In this document: piece after piece, positions 45,739 to 55,365 of the stretch
Numbering within the stretch: the first letter of the stretch is position 1
Layout of the letters: every line of letters starts with the position of its first letter
Assembly: GCF_900604315.1 (NCBI RefSeq)
Contig: NZ_LR026978.1
Coordinates: 2,211,615-2,275,614, forward strand
DNA from: [Erwinia] mediterraneensis
GTDB lineage: Bacteria; Pseudomonadota; Gammaproteobacteria; Enterobacterales; Enterobacteriaceae
Reading direction: 5' to 3'
DNA: 64,000 nt
Notes under the pieces: generated by a model
Told to the model about the DNA's origin: nothing
What the model saw: the letters and a program-made list of their open reading frames with translations, nothing else
Databases searched by the model: none
Position numbers and translations under genes: made by a program

Positions 45739-45793
45739 AAAGCGGTGGGTTACACTGACACTCTCTCCGGTCAGCTGAGCCTGCCGCTTTTAT
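45739..45793 (+). terminator. Branched hairpin after lpxC
   Basis: AAAGCGG (45739-45745) pairs with CCGCTTT (45784-45790), enclosing a second hairpin CTGAC/GTCAG (45755-45759 with 45770-45774). Only a short T-run follows (TTTTAT). It is a possible partial terminator between lpxC and secM. Confidence 0.4.
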
Positions 45794-45889
45794 CTGGTTT
45801 CCTTTCTTGCGATCCCACTTGCATACTTTCGCCTTTGTTGCTGAAATGGTGAACAAAAAGCGCGGCAGCACCTCGAGTTACACCAATCT

Positions 45890-45919
45890 TTGATGTGGAA
45901 ACAGCGCAATAGTGATACT
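45890..45919 (+). promoter_or_regulatory. Predicted secM-secA promoter
   Basis: TTGATG (45890-45895), 18-bp spacer, GATACT (45914-45919, 4/6), about 95 bp before the secM GTG. Weak but well placed. Confidence 0.4.
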
Positions 45920-46014
45920 ATCTGGCGCTTAAACAGGCATGGTGTCAGCGCGCGACGCGGCTGGCAGACCCCCTTAACGCGTGTACTCTTTACGCTGTGT
46001 TCTATGGACAGGTT

Positions 46015-46524
46015 GTGATCGGAATTCTTTTTCGCTGGCGACAATTTGGCAGACGCTTTTTCTGGCCACATCTTCTGTTTGGGATGGTGGCGGCCAGTCT
46101 TGGTTTGCCTGTCGGCGCGCAGGGTGCGGGTCCGGATACAGCCGCTGAGAAGCCCTCCAGCAGCCAGGTTATTGGCAATGCGGTCCGTTTTGATCACCTG
46201 ATTCGTCTGCAGGAGGCGGCGCGACGTCCCAGCTTTACGGTAGATTACTGGCATCAGCATGCCATTCGTACCGTTATCCGCCATCTCTCCTTTACCCTTG
46301 CGCCCCAGCATCTGGCGGAGCAGAAGAGTGAGCTGCCGCTGGCCGTACAGCAACTGGCCTTAATCGATTCCCTGCATGCGCTACTGACGCATCAGCCACA
46401 GCCCGTTTCCTTACTCACCCTGACTGAAAAACCGCTGCCGCCTCGCGCCGGGTCGTTTCATGGCGGCCGCTGGCTGGCGCAGGTGCTGGGCATTCGTGCC
46501 GGGCCCGCCTCCGATCTCTGCTAA
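46015..46524 (+). CDS. secM: SecM, secretion monitor with translational arrest peptide
   Basis: 169 aa (E. coli 170) from the GTG at 46015, which aligns IGILFRWRQFGRRFFWPHLL with the E. coli start; an earlier in-frame GTG at 45997 is less likely. Long signal peptide (about 1-37, HLLFGMVAASLGLPVGAQG). The middle keeps VDYWHQHAIRTVIRHLSF but is otherwise divergent. The arrest motif reads FHGGRWLAQVLGIRAGP (148-164), so the essential FxxxxWIxxxxGIRAGP is present except Ile to Leu after the Trp. Stalling exposes the secA ribosome-binding site when export is slow. Confidence 0.93.
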   Translation: MIGILFRWRQFGRRFFWPHLLFGMVAASLGLPVGAQGAGPDTAAEKPSSSQVIGNAVRFDHLIRLQEAARRPSFTVDYWHQHAIRTVIRHLSFTLAPQHLAEQKSELPLAVQQLALIDSLHALLTHQPQPVSLLTLTEKPLPPRAGSFHGGRWLAQVLGIRAGPASDLC

Positions 46525-46557
46525 ATTTACAGGTCTTTTTATCCGGTTAAAATTTCG

Positions 46558-46585
46558 CAGCTGTGTTTCATAGCTGAATTGAGAA
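46558..46585 (+). promoter_or_regulatory. secA translation-initiation region hairpin
   Basis: CAGCT (46558-46562) and AGCTG (46572-46576) form a small hairpin just before TTGAGAA (46579-46585), the likely secA SD. In E. coli the secA SD is hidden in an mRNA structure opened by the stalled SecM ribosome. The exact fold here is unproven and the stem is short. Confidence 0.35.
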
Positions 46586-46595
46586 CATATTTATC

Positions 46596-49301
46596 ATGTT
46601 AATCAAACTATTAACGAAAGTATTTGGTAGCAGCAATGATCGTACCTTGCGCCGTATGCGTAAAGTCGTGGACGTCATCAACAAGATGGAGCCCGATTTT
46701 GAAAAACTTTCCGACGATGAGCTGAAGGCGAAAACGCAGGAATTCCGTGCGCGTCTGGAAAAAGGCGAGACGCTGGAAAGCCTGATTCCGGAAGCGTTCG
46801 CCACGGTACGTGAGGCGAGCAAGCGCGTTTTCAATATGCGTCATTTTGATGTCCAGCTGCTTGGCGGCATGGTGCTGAACGATCGCTGCATCGCGGAGAT
46901 GCGCACCGGTGAAGGTAAAACCCTGACCGCGACGCTGCCGGCTTACCTGAACGCACTGACGGGCAAAGGCGTGCACGTGGTCACCGTGAACGACTATCTG
47001 GCGCAGCGTGACGCCGAAAATAACCGTCCACTGTTTGAATTCCTCGGCCTGAGCGTCGGCATCAACCTGCCCGGTATGCCTGCGCCTGCCAAACGTGCGG
47101 CCTACGCGGCAGATATCACTTACGGCACCAACAACGAATATGGCTTTGACTATCTGCGCGACAATATGGCGTTCAGCCCGGAAGATCGCGTTCAGCGCAA
47201 GCTGCACTATGCGCTGGTGGATGAGGTGGACTCCATCCTGATCGATGAGGCGCGTACGCCGCTGATTATCTCCGGTCCGGCAGAAGACAGCTCCGAACTC
47301 TATACCCGGGTGAATAAAATTATTCCCCACCTGATTCGTCAGGAAAAAGAGGATTCAGACACCTTTCAGGGTGAAGGGCACTTCTCGGTAGATGAGAAAG
47401 CGCGCCAGGTGCATCTGACCGAGCGTGGCCTGGTTAAGATCGAAGAGCTGCTGGTCAGCCAGGGCATTATGGAAGAAGGCGAATCGCTCTATTCGCCCAC
47501 CAACATCATGCTGATGCATCATGTCACTGCGGCATTGCGCGCCCATGCGCTCTTTACCCGCGACGTGGATTACATCGTGAAAGATGGCGAAGTGATCATC
47601 GTCGATGAGCATACCGGACGTACCATGCAGGGACGGCGCTGGTCTGATGGCCTGCATCAGGCGGTGGAAGCGAAAGAGGGTGTGGAGATCCAGAATGAGA
47701 ACCAGACACTGGCTTCCATTACCTTCCAGAACTATTTCCGTCTGTATGAAAAACTGGCAGGGATGACAGGGACGGCGGATACCGAAGCTTTTGAATTCAG
47801 CTCCATCTACAAGCTGGAAACCATTGTGGTTCCCACTAACCGTCCGATGGTGCGTAAAGATCTGCCCGATCTGGTCTATATGACCGAAAAAGAGAAAATC
47901 GACGCCATCATTGAAGATATCCGCGAGCGTACGCAGAATGGACAGCCGGTGCTGGTGGGGACCATCTCTATCGAAAAATCAGAGGTCGTCTCAAACGAAC
48001 TGACGCGTGCCGGGATTAAACATAACGTCCTGAACGCCAAGTTCCATGCGCGCGAAGCAGAGATTGTGGCCCAGGCTGGCCAGCCCGGCGCGGTGACTAT
48101 CGCCACTAACATGGCCGGTCGTGGTACCGATATTGTCCTGGGGGGAAGCTGGCAGGTGGAAATCGCGGAACTGCAGGACCCGACGCCAGAGCAGATCGAG
48201 GCGATCAAGAGCGCCTGGCAGCAGCGCCATGAAGCGGTGCTGGCGGCGGGTGGTCTGCACATTATCGGTACCGAGCGCCATGAATCGCGCCGTATCGATA
48301 ACCAGCTGCGTGGTCGTGCCGGTCGTCAGGGGGATGCTGGTTCATCCCGCTTCTATCTCTCGATGGAAGATGCGCTGATGCGTATTTTCGCCTCCGATCG
48401 CGTCTCCAGTATGATGCGCAAGCTGGGGATGAAGCCAGGCGAAGCCATTGAGCACCCCTGGGTCACCAAAGCGATTGCCAATGCGCAGCGCAAGGTGGAA
48501 AGCCGTAACTTCGATATTCGTAAGCAACTGCTGGAATATGATGATGTGGCCAACGACCAGCGTCGTGCCATCTACAGCCAGCGTAACGAGCTGCTGGATG
48601 TCTCTGACGTCAGCGAAACCATTAACAGCATTCGCGAAGACGTGTTTAAGACCACTATCGACAGCTACATTCCGCCGCAGTCGCTGGAAGAGATGTGGGA
48701 TGTGCCGGGGCTGGAAGAGCGCCTGCGCAACGATTTCGATCTCGACCTGCCGATTGCCGAGTGGCTAGATAAAGAGCCGGAGCTGCATGAAGAGACGCTG
48801 CGTGAACGTATCATGGCGCGCGCGGTAGCAAGCTATGCAGCGAAAGAAGAGATCGTCGGCGCAGAGATGATGCGCAACTTTGAAAAAGGCGTCATGTTGC
48901 AGACGCTGGACTCCTTGTGGAAAGAGCATCTGGCAGCGATGGACTATCTGCGCCAGGGCATCCATCTGCGCGGTTACGCCCAGAAAGATCCCAAGCAGGA
49001 GTACAAACGCGAATCTTTCGCTATGTTCGGTGCAATGCTGGAATCGCTGAAATATGAAGTGATCAGCACCCTGAGCAAAGTGCAGGTGCGCATGCCGGAA
49101 GAAGTGGAGGCGATGGAGCAGCAGCGCCGTGAAGATGCTGAACGTCTGGCGCAGCAGCAGCGCTTAAGTCATGTTGATACCGAAACGGAAGCGGCAGTCG
49201 CGTTGGCAGCTCAGAGCGGCGAACGTAAAGTCGGTCGTAACGATCCTTGTCCGTGCGGATCGGGCAAGAAATATAAACAGTGCCATGGCCGCCTGGCCTG
49301 A
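46596..49301 (+). CDS. secA: SecA, preprotein translocase motor ATPase
   Basis: 901 aa, E. coli length. DEAD-motor NBD1 with Walker A GEGKT at 105-109 and Walker [14 protein letters not shown]; preprotein crosslinking domain; NBD2 with [10 protein letters not shown] and [11 protein letters not shown]; helical scaffold; C-terminal zinc site [14 protein letters not shown] that binds SecB. It drives proteins through SecYEG. It follows secM by 71 bp in the SecM-regulated unit and ends before a strong terminator. Confidence 0.99.
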   Translation: MLIKLLTKVFGSSNDRTLRRMRKVVDVINKMEPDFEKLSDDELKAKTQEFRARLEKGETLESLIPEAFATVREASKRVFNMRHFDVQLLGGMVLNDRCIAEMRTGEGKTLTATLPAYLNALTGKGVHVVTVNDYLAQRDAENNRPLFEFLGLSVGINLPGMPAPAKRAAYAADITYGTNNEYGFDYLRDNMAFSPEDRVQRKLHYALVDEVDSILIDEARTPLIISGPAEDSSELYTRVNKIIPHLIRQEKEDSDTFQGEGHFSVDEKARQVHLTERGLVKIEELLVSQGIMEEGESLYSPTNIMLMHHVTAALRAHALFTRDVDYIVKDGEVIIVDEHTGRTMQGRRWSDGLHQAVEAKEGVEIQNENQTLASITFQNYFRLYEKLAGMTGTADTEAFEFSSIYKLETIVVPTNRPMVRKDLPDLVYMTEKEKIDAIIEDIRERTQNGQPVLVGTISIEKSEVVSNELTRAGIKHNVLNAKFHAREAEIVAQAGQPGAVTIATNMAGRGTDIVLGGSWQVEIAELQDPTPEQIEAIKSAWQQRHEAVLAAGGLHIIGTERHESRRIDNQLRGRAGRQGDAGSSRFYLSMEDALMRIFASDRVSSMMRKLGMKPGEAIEHPWVTKAIANAQRKVESRNFDIRKQLLEYDDVANDQRRAIYSQRNELLDVSDVSETINSIREDVFKTTIDSYIPPQSLEEMWDVPGLEERLRNDFDLDLPIAEWLDKEPELHEETLRERIMARAVASYAAKEEIVGAEMMRNFEKGVMLQTLDSLWKEHLAAMDYLRQGIHLRGYAQKDPKQEYKRESFAMFGAMLESLKYEVISTLSKVQVRMPEEVEAMEQQRREDAERLAQQQRLSHVDTETEAAVALAAQSGERKVGRNDPCPCGSGKKYKQCHGRLA

Positions 49302-49313
49302 CAGCCAGCAAAG

Positions 49314-49342
49314 TAAAAAAAGGAGCCGCAGGCTCCTTTTTT
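49314..49342 (+). terminator. secA terminator
   Basis: A-run, AGGAGCC (49321-49327), loop GCA, GGCTCCT (49331-49337), then T6 (49337-49342). A strong intrinsic terminator 12 bp after the secA stop; the flanking A-run lets it work in both directions. Confidence 0.92.
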
Positions 49343-49488
49343 ATGGCAGCAGTTATTAAATGGGGTCTCTGCGCACACCTTAAGCGCAGCAAGAACCTGA
49401 TGCTTTCTGCCGCGCGCGAGCGCAGAATATCAGAGAGCCCTGTTGCTGACTGATGCGCCCTTTGGTCGTTAATTATCAGGAAACCGAG

Positions 49489-49884
49489 ATGAAACACCTG
49501 CAGGTAGCAGTGGGCATCATACGTGATGCCAGTAAACAGATTTTCCTTACGCAGCGCTCAGCCACCTCCCATATGGCAAACAAATGGGAATTCCCTGGCG
49601 GAAAAATTGAAGCGGGTGAAAGCGCAGAAGAAGCGTTGAAACGTGAACTGCATGAAGAGACCGGAATCGAGGTCGTCAGCGCACAGGCTATTGGCAGTGC
49701 TGAGCACCGCTATGAAGATGTGTGTATAACACTCAACTTTTTCCTCGTAGAAAACTGGCAGGGCGAGCCCTGGGGAAGGGAAGGCCAGCCGCAGCGCTGG
49801 GTAGCGCAGCAGGCGCTGGTTGCGGAGGAGTTTCCGCCTGCCAACCACGGCCTGATTGCCCGTCTGCTCGCCGGTGAGCTGTAA
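49489..49884 (+). CDS. mutT: MutT, 8-oxo-dGTP diphosphatase
   Basis: 131 aa from the ATG at 49489; the frame is open to 49453, but the E. coli start (MKKLQIAVGII) aligns here. The Nudix box is complete at residues 38-60: G38-x5-E44-x7-R52 E53 L54-x-E56 E57-x-G59. It hydrolyses 8-oxo-dGTP and prevents A:T to C:G transversions. In E. coli it also follows secA. A terminator separates it from secA, so it probably has its own promoter in 49343-49488, though I see none that is strong. Convergent with yacG. Confidence 0.96.
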   Translation: MKHLQVAVGIIRDASKQIFLTQRSATSHMANKWEFPGGKIEAGESAEEALKRELHEETGIEVVSAQAIGSAEHRYEDVCITLNFFLVENWQGEPWGREGQPQRWVAQQALVAEEFPPANHGLIARLLAGEL

Positions 49885-49887
49885 CCC

Positions 49888-49911
49888 TGATGGGGCCTTA
49901 CCGCCCCATCA
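49888..49911. terminator. Hairpin between convergent mutT and yacG
   Basis: TGATGGGGC, a 6-nt loop, then GCCCCATCA: a perfect 9-bp stem filling the 31-bp gap. There is no T-run, but the placement suits a shared terminator. Confidence 0.65.
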
Positions 49912-49915
49912 CCAC

Positions 49916-50113
49916 TTAGTGTTCCTCTTCGCTCCAGTCATCGCTCTCGCTGGTATCGCCGCTGGCCGGGATGCGTTTCTCTTCTGCCGCCCATTCGCCT
50001 AAATCGATCAGCTGACAGCGCTTGCTGCAAAAAGGCCGCCATGGGCTCAGATCGTCCCAGATGACCTCTTTACCGCAGGTCGGGCAGGTTACGGTTATCA
50101 TTTCATTTTGCAT
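49916..50113 (-). CDS. yacG: YacG, DNA gyrase inhibitor, zinc-finger protein
   Basis: 65 aa, E. coli length. Four zinc cysteines at C10, C13, C29 and C33 (CPTC...CSKRC), the conserved core [24 protein letters not shown], and an acidic tail ([10 protein letters not shown]). In E. coli it binds GyrB and blocks DNA binding by gyrase. Last gene of the coaE-zapD-yacG group, 10 bp after zapD. Confidence 0.96.
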   Translation of the reverse strand: MQNEMITVTCPTCGKEVIWDDLSPWRPFCSKRCQLIDLGEWAAEEKRIPASGDTSESDDWSEEEH

Positions 50114-50123
50114 CTTTTACCTC

Positions 50124-50867
50124 TTAACAACAGGCCAGCTCGAAATCCAGGCGTGCCGGCACTTCGCCGTGTTCACTGTCGAGTGGCAAAAAGCGTATCG
50201 CATAGCGACTTTTGTGACCGGAAACCTGAGGATAAAGCGCATCCTCCAGCATCAGCTGCAGACGCAGCAGATCGGCCCCTTCGGCAGTATCCTGATAAAA
50301 CCCGTTCAGGCTGGTTTGATGGCGGAATACGCCTGACTGACGGATCAGATTCAGAATGATGGCGAGACTGCTCTGCAGCGGGATCAGTGTATCCAGCCAT
50401 GCGTTGACCTGAGTATCCCGCGTTTCTTGCGGCAGATGCAGCCAGATATGCAAGCCCGGCAAATCAAAGCTGCAGCAGCCGCCAGGAATACTCAGGCGCT
50501 GGCGCACCAGTCCGATAAGACGATCTTCTCGCAGCGGCTGACCCATACGTGGCGCCGCCATCAGGTCAGCAGCGTGTGTCTTCAGCTGATCACGCAGCGC
50601 ATTAACTCGTTCGCTGTCGACGCCAGGCACATCCGCCCATGCCAGCAATTTCTGCTGCTGACGCTCAAGCTCTTTAAGCAGCTCGGTACGCATATCACCG
50701 CGTTCAAAAATGTCCAGCAGCTCGCTGATAATACGGAAAAAAGTCAGCGCAGTAACGGTGCGCGTGAGCGGAATAGTTTCGTAAAGCTGATTAATGAGAA
50801 ATTCGACGCGCAGCCAGGTGCGCATTTTTTCATTCAGGGGATGTTCAAACAGAACGACTGTACTCAT
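50124..50867 (-). CDS. zapD: ZapD (YacF), FtsZ-bundling protein
   Basis: 247 aa, E. coli length, from the ATG at 50867 ([20 protein letters not shown]), with SD AGGA 8 nt upstream. The frame is open for another 28 codons into coaE, but the family start is here. Helical N-terminal domain and a C-terminal beta domain ([25 protein letters not shown]) that binds the FtsZ C-terminal peptide. It stabilises FtsZ bundles in the cytoplasm. Four base pairs separate it from coaE. Confidence 0.96.
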   Translation of the reverse strand: MSTVVLFEHPLNEKMRTWLRVEFLINQLYETIPLTRTVTALTFFRIISELLDIFERGDMRTELLKELERQQQKLLAWADVPGVDSERVNALRDQLKTHAADLMAAPRMGQPLREDRLIGLVRQRLSIPGGCCSFDLPGLHIWLHLPQETRDTQVNAWLDTLIPLQSSLAIILNLIRQSGVFRHQTSLNGFYQDTAEGADLLRLQLMLEDALYPQVSGHKSRYAIRFLPLDSEHGEVPARLDFELACC

Positions 50868-50871
50868 GATA

Positions 50872-51480
50872 TTAATCCTGTTTCGTTGCCGCCAGCGCCA
50901 GATAGCGCTGATGCAGTTCGGCAACATACGGCAGCGCATCTTCAGGTGCACCGCTGTTATTTATGACATCGTCGGCTACGGCCAGGCGCTGTTGTCGCGT
51001 CGCCTGCGCAGCAAGAATATTTTTCGCCTGCTCCGGCGAAATGCGATCGCGCTTCAGGGTACGGGCAATCTGCGTCTCTTCATCCACATCGATCACCAGC
51101 ACGCGGTCGGCCTGCTGTTGCAGCCCGTTTTCTACCAGCAGCGGCACCACCCAAAGGACATAAGGTGAGGCGGCCTGCGCTTTCAGCTGGCGGGTGCGGG
51201 CATTGATCAGGGGATGCAACAGCTGATTTAACCAGGCTTTTTCATCGGGCGAACGGAAAATAAGATCGCGCAAAGCGGCGCGAAACAGCGTTCCGTCAGG
51301 ATTCAGTATCCCGTCGCCATAGCGCTGGACAATGGCCTGTAAAGCCGGCGTTCCGGGTTCAACCACTTCTCTGGCAATGATATCGGCATCAATAATCTCA
51401 ACGCCAAAAGCTGCAAAGGCGTTAGCGATAGTGCTTTTTCCACTGCCGATTCCGCCAGTCAGTGCAACGGTATAGGGCAT
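50872..51480 (-). CDS. coaE: CoaE, dephospho-CoA kinase
   Basis: 202 aa. P-loop GGIGSGKST at residues 9-17, then the CoA-substrate region [13 protein letters not shown] and a lid segment [14 protein letters not shown]. It phosphorylates dephospho-CoA in the last step of CoA synthesis. First gene of coaE-zapD-yacG, divergent from guaC across a 230-bp control region. Confidence 0.97.
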   Translation of the reverse strand: MPYTVALTGGIGSGKSTIANAFAAFGVEIIDADIIAREVVEPGTPALQAIVQRYGDGILNPDGTLFRAALRDLIFRSPDEKAWLNQLLHPLINARTRQLKAQAASPYVLWVVPLLVENGLQQQADRVLVIDVDEETQIARTLKRDRISPEQAKNILAAQATRQQRLAVADDVINNSGAPEDALPYVAELHQRYLALAATKQD

Positions 51481-51570
51481 TTTACTCTCTCACTGACGGC
51501 GATTGTGACAATAACTGCCCGGTATCCGGGGTACAGGACAAAATGAGAAGATGATCACAATCACACTTAA

Positions 51571-51586
51571 CCGGTAAATTTACCGG
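51571..51586. promoter_or_regulatory. 16-bp perfect palindrome upstream of guaC
   Basis: CCGGTAAATTTACCGG lies between divergent coaE and guaC, about 33 bp upstream of the predicted guaC -35. It does not match the PurR box. It may be an operator for an unidentified dimeric regulator. Confidence 0.4.
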
Positions 51587-51618
51587 ATTGTAGCTTATAT
51601 AAAGCGAAATTCGCAGTC

Positions 51619-51646
51619 TTGTCGGCAGGCAAATGCCGCGTATGAT
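51619..51646 (+). promoter_or_regulatory. Predicted guaC promoter
   Basis: TTGTCG (51619-51624, 4/6), 16-bp spacer, TATGAT (51641-51646, 5/6), 65 bp before the guaC ATG. Confidence 0.5.
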
Positions 51647-51710
51647 AACGTCACTGGAGCAGTGAGCTGCGCCCAAGCTGCGTTCGTCGCCACTAACCAG
51701 GATATTCCTT

Positions 51711-52751
51711 ATGCGTATTGAAGAAGACTTGAAACTGGGCTTTAAAGATGTGCTTATCCGGCCCAAACGCTCTACCCTGAAAAGCCGCGCTCAGGTTGAA
51801 CTGGAACGTACCTTTACCTTCAAACACTCCGGCCTGAGCTGGACTGGCGTCCCTGTTATCGCTGCGAATATGGATACCGTAGGCACCTTCAGCATGGCTG
51901 AGGCGCTGGCCTCGTTTAACATTCTTACTGCCGTTCATAAACACTATCAGGTTGCAGAGTGGAAAGCATTTATTGAGCGTGTGCCCGCTTCGGTGCTGAA
52001 CTATGTGATGGTATCGACCGGCACTTCCGAGGCGGACTTCACTAAGCTGGGCGCTGTGCTGGCGCTTTCTCCGGCATTGAAATTTATCTGTATTGATGTC
52101 GCCAATGGCTATTCCGAGCATTTCGTGGCGTTTTTACAGCGTGCGCGTGAAAGCTTCCCCCATCTGACCATTTGCGCCGGTAATGTGGTGACCGGCGAGA
52201 TGGTGGAAGAACTGATTCTCTCTGGCGCGGATATCGTCAAAGTAGGCATTGGCCCGGGCTCGGTGTGCACCACGCGGGTCAAAACCGGCGTGGGTTATCC
52301 TCAACTCTCTGCAGTAATTGAGTGCGCAGATGCCGCTCATGGGCTGAGTGGGCAGATTGTCAGCGATGGCGGCTGTTCCGTGCCGGGAGACATTGCCAAA
52401 GCCTTTGGCGGCGGTGCCGATTTCGTCATGCTTGGCGGCATGCTGGCGGCCCATGATGAGTGTGAGGGCAGCGTTATTGAGGAGAACGGCGAGAAGTTTA
52501 TGCTGTTCTACGGCATGAGTTCGGAATCTGCCATGAAGCGCCATGTGGGCGGCGTAGCGCAGTATCGTGCGGCGGAAGGCAAAACGGTGAAGCTGCCGTT
52601 GCGTGGTCCGGTTGTGGAGACGGCGCGTGACATTCTGGGCGGGCTGCGTTCCGCCTGTACCTATGTTGGCGCTGAGCGCCTGAAAGAGCTGACCAAACGC
52701 ACCACCTTTATCCGGGTGGCGGAGCAGGAAAACCGCGTCTTTACACGCTAA
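51711..52751 (+). CDS. guaC: GuaC, GMP reductase
   Basis: 346 aa. IMPDH/GMPR TIM barrel with the catalytic cysteine at residue 186 in [11 protein letters not shown] and the flap region after [12 protein letters not shown]. It lacks the CBS domains of IMP dehydrogenase and has the GMPR-specific N-terminus ([21 protein letters not shown]). It reduces GMP to IMP with NADPH in purine salvage. SD AGGATATTCCTT precedes the ATG. Convergent with hofC. Confidence 0.98.
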   Translation: MRIEEDLKLGFKDVLIRPKRSTLKSRAQVELERTFTFKHSGLSWTGVPVIAANMDTVGTFSMAEALASFNILTAVHKHYQVAEWKAFIERVPASVLNYVMVSTGTSEADFTKLGAVLALSPALKFICIDVANGYSEHFVAFLQRARESFPHLTICAGNVVTGEMVEELILSGADIVKVGIGPGSVCTTRVKTGVGYPQLSAVIECADAAHGLSGQIVSDGGCSVPGDIAKAFGGGADFVMLGGMLAAHDECEGSVIEENGEKFMLFYGMSSESAMKRHVGGVAQYRAAEGKTVKLPLRGPVVETARDILGGLRSACTYVGAERLKELTKRTTFIRVAEQENRVFTR

Positions 52752-52760
52752 TTCACGTCG

Positions 52761-52788
52761 AGGGTGCGTTGTCTGACGCACCCTTTAT
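52761..52788 (+). terminator. guaC terminator
   Basis: AGGGTGCGT (52761-52769), 6-nt loop, ACGCACCCT (52776-52784), then TTTATCC. Perfect 9-bp stem 9 bp after the guaC stop, in the gap before convergent hofC. Confidence 0.8.
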
Positions 52789-53984
52789 CCTATTGCTTCC
52801 CCCAGGCCAAAAACCGGCAGATACATGGCAATCACCAGCGAGCCGACAATAATGCCGATCACTACCATCATCACAGGTTCCAGCGCGGCGGCCAGACTTC
52901 CGGCACGGGAGAGCGTTTGCCCTTCATGCCACTCCGCCAGCCTTGCCAGCATCACATCCAGCGCGCCCGCTTCTTCCCCCGTTCTGATTAACTGATAACA
53001 GAGCGGGGTAAACAGGGTGTGATGTTCAATCGCCTGATGTAAGGGGAACCCCTGCGCGATATGGTGTTGCAGATCCCGCATCGCTTCGCGCCAGATCAGC
53101 GGCGCGAGCGTTTCTTCTGCAGCCTGCAGGCTCTGCAGCAGCGTCAGACCCGCTTTTTGCGTCAGTTGCAGCACGGCAAAAATCTGGCTCAGCTGGCTTC
53201 CCCGCCAGAGCGGAGCGAGCAGCGGCAGGCGCAGCAGACAGCGCTGTTCCCTGCGTTGCCAGGCCATGGCCTGCTTACGCAGCTTCAGCCAGCCCACCAC
53301 AGGGAGAAGGACCATCAGCGCCAGCACACCGCCGTGACGCTGCAAGCCCTGCGACAACGTCATGACCGCTGCGGTAAAGGCGGGCAGCGGGGCGTTGAAG
53401 GCGCTGTACACGGCAACGAATTCCGGCAGAACCAGCAGTAGCATACCCAGGGTGACCCCCACAGCCACCAGCAGGATAAACAGCGGGTAGCGCAACGCTT
53501 TACGCACCATCTGCCAGAGATGTTGCTGGCGGGCTTGCTGCTGCGCCAGCTGGTCACAGCACTCATCCAGCTGGCCAGTCAGTTCACCCACCTGCATCAG
53601 CGCGGGGTAGAGAGGCGGGAAGACCTGCGGCCAGCGCCGTAACGCAACGGAAAAAGCTTCCCCTTTCAGGACGCTGGACTGTAGCGCCCGTAACAATGCG
53701 CGCCATCCGGGATGGGGATGTCCCTCTGCGAGTAAGCGCAGCCCTTCTGATAAGGGTAAGCCCGCTTTCAGCAATGTTGCCAGCTGACGGAAAAAAGCGA
53801 TTTTGTGCTGCCATTTCCAGTGATGCGCGCGCCAGGTTTTTCTTTTGCGCCAGCTCACCGGCAGCAGCTCCTGCTCAAACAGCTGCTGCAAAACTGCTTC
53901 TTTGCTTGTTGCCAGCGACTCCCCCTGCAGCAGATTGCCTGTGCTGTCTACCGCCTGCCAGGAGAACAGCGCGATCTCAGTCAT
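52785..53984 (-). CDS. hofC: HofC, inner-membrane assembly protein of type IV pilus-like system
   Basis: 399 aa. GspF/PilC family: two T2SSF domains (about 65-190 and 265-390), three membrane spans (YPLFILLVAVGVTLGMLLLV; VLALMVLLPVVGWL; PVMMVVIGIIVGSLVIAMYL), and the family motifs PLSEGLRLLAEG and RTGEEAGALDVML. It is the membrane platform partner of ATPase HofB for assembling PpdD pseudopili. It overlaps hofB by 8 bp. In enterics this operon is often silent; no inactivating mutation is visible here. Confidence 0.95.
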   Translation of the reverse strand: MTEIALFSWQAVDSTGNLLQGESLATSKEAVLQQLFEQELLPVSWRKRKTWRAHHWKWQHKIAFFRQLATLLKAGLPLSEGLRLLAEGHPHPGWRALLRALQSSVLKGEAFSVALRRWPQVFPPLYPALMQVGELTGQLDECCDQLAQQQARQQHLWQMVRKALRYPLFILLVAVGVTLGMLLLVLPEFVAVYSAFNAPLPAFTAAVMTLSQGLQRHGGVLALMVLLPVVGWLKLRKQAMAWQRREQRCLLRLPLLAPLWRGSQLSQIFAVLQLTQKAGLTLLQSLQAAEETLAPLIWREAMRDLQHHIAQGFPLHQAIEHHTLFTPLCYQLIRTGEEAGALDVMLARLAEWHEGQTLSRAGSLAAALEPVMMVVIGIIVGSLVIAMYLPVFGLGEAIG

Positions 53985-55365
53985 CGCCGCTCCCTACTAC
54001 CCGTTGCATCTCCTCCAGCGAGGTTTCACCCCGGCTGACGGCTTCCAGACCGGCAGTAAACAGGTTGCGCATTCCCTGCTGTTGCGCCAGTGCCAGGATG
54101 TGATCGAGCGGCCTGTCTGCCGCAATGGCGTTCTGTATTCTGGCGGTAACCGGCAGCAGTTCAAACAGGGCCAGACGGCCAAAGTAGCCGGAAAAACAGT
54201 GGTCGCACCCCGTTGCCCGCCAGGTTTGCAGCGTGCCGGGCCAGATCGCCGCCGGGAAATGAGCGACCGCCTGTGCGGGCTGACGGCAGTGGGGGCAAAG
54301 CCGACGCACCAGACGTTGCGCAATAATAAGTCGCAGCGCTGATCCCAGCATATAGCCAGGTAGCCCCATCTGCCGCAGTCGCGTCAGGGTTTCGGCTGTA
54401 GAGTTGGTGTGCAGAGTCGAGAGCACCAGATGGCCGGTTTGCGCTGCCTTGACGGCGATCTCTGCCGTCTCCGCGTCACGTATTTCGCCGATCATGATGA
54501 CATCAGGATCCTGACGCAGCAGCGCGCGCAGCACACGCTGGAAATCGAGTCCCGATTTGGGATGAATTTGCGTCTGGTTGACGCCTGCCAGCGGGATCTC
54601 CACCGGATCTTCCACGCTGCAGAGGTTTTTTTCCACCACGTTAAGCGCGCTGAGGCCGCTGTAGAGCGTAAAGGTTTTCCCGCTCCCGGTGGGGCCGGTG
54701 ACCAGAATCAGCCCCTGCGGGCGCGCCAGCGCCTCCTTAAACTGGCGCAGATGGGTGGCAGGCATGCCGAGCTTATCCAGCGAAATGGCCGACGCCTCGC
54801 TTTGCAACAGACGAATAACCGCTTTTTCACCCCAGCGGGTAGGGAGCGTCGAGAGGCGAAACGCTTCCTGTTTGCCGTGCAGCTCAAGGCTAAACTGACC
54901 ATCCTGGGGCAGACGTCGTTCGGCGATATCCATTCCCCCAAGGATTTTTAATCGCGCCAGAATGGCGTTAGGCCGCGCGTCAGGCAGCGTGGTCAGGGGA
55001 TGTAAAACCCCGTCGATACGCAGGCGCACGCGCAGCTGGTTATGCTGCGGCTCAATATGAATATCAGAAGCACGGCGCGAAAGCGCCTGTTGCAGGATCT
55101 GATTCACGGCGTCGATCGCCGATTCCGCGCGCGCCGGCTCCTGCGCCTGCAGGGCTGGCTCATTTTGCTGCTGATACTGTTCCAGCCGCGCCTGTGGCCA
55201 GCACTCCACCTCCACCTGACGCTGGCTGGCAAAGCGTAAGGCTTCAAGAAACTCGCCGGAAGGAGCTTCGCTCATTGCCACCCGCAGGGTTCTGGCGTCG
55301 TGATGCAGCATTACGGCCCGGTAACGCTGACACAGAGCCTGTAATTCACCCGGCTGCGCGCTCAT
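53977..55365 (-). CDS. hofB: HofB, type IV pilus/T2SS assembly ATPase
   Basis: 462 aa. GspE/PilB ATPase with Walker A GPTGSGKT at 224-231, Asp box SDIHIEPQ, Walker B VIMIGEIRDAETAEIA, and His box TGHLVLSTLHTNS. A tetracysteine zinc motif (CPHC ... CDHC) follows near residues 375-405. It powers pilin polymerisation from the cytoplasm with HofC. Overlaps hofC by 8 bp; its start shares a base with the ppdD stop, so ppdD-hofB-hofC is one operon. Confidence 0.96.
   Translation of the reverse strand: MSAQPGELQALCQRYRAVMLHHDARTLRVAMSEAPSGEFLEALRFASQRQVEVECWPQARLEQYQQQNEPALQAQEPARAESAIDAVNQILQQALSRRASDIHIEPQHNQLRVRLRIDGVLHPLTTLPDARPNAILARLKILGGMDIAERRLPQDGQFSLELHGKQEAFRLSTLPTRWGEKAVIRLLQSEASAISLDKLGMPATHLRQFKEALARPQGLILVTGPTGSGKTFTLYSGLSALNVVEKNLCSVEDPVEIPLAGVNQTQIHPKSGLDFQRVLRALLRQDPDVIMIGEIRDAETAEIAVKAAQTGHLVLSTLHTNSTAETLTRLRQMGLPGYMLGSALRLIIAQRLVRRLCPHCRQPAQAVAHFPAAIWPGTLQTWRATGCDHCFSGYFGRLALFELLPVTARIQNAIAADRPLDHILALAQQQGMRNLFTAGLEAVSRGETSLEEMQRVVGSGDD

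Noticed and set aside
51553-51568. CRP site TGTGATTGTGATCATC between coaE and guaC
   Set aside because: Left half TGTGA is exact, but the right half (TCATC) matches only 3 of 5 positions. Too weak to list.
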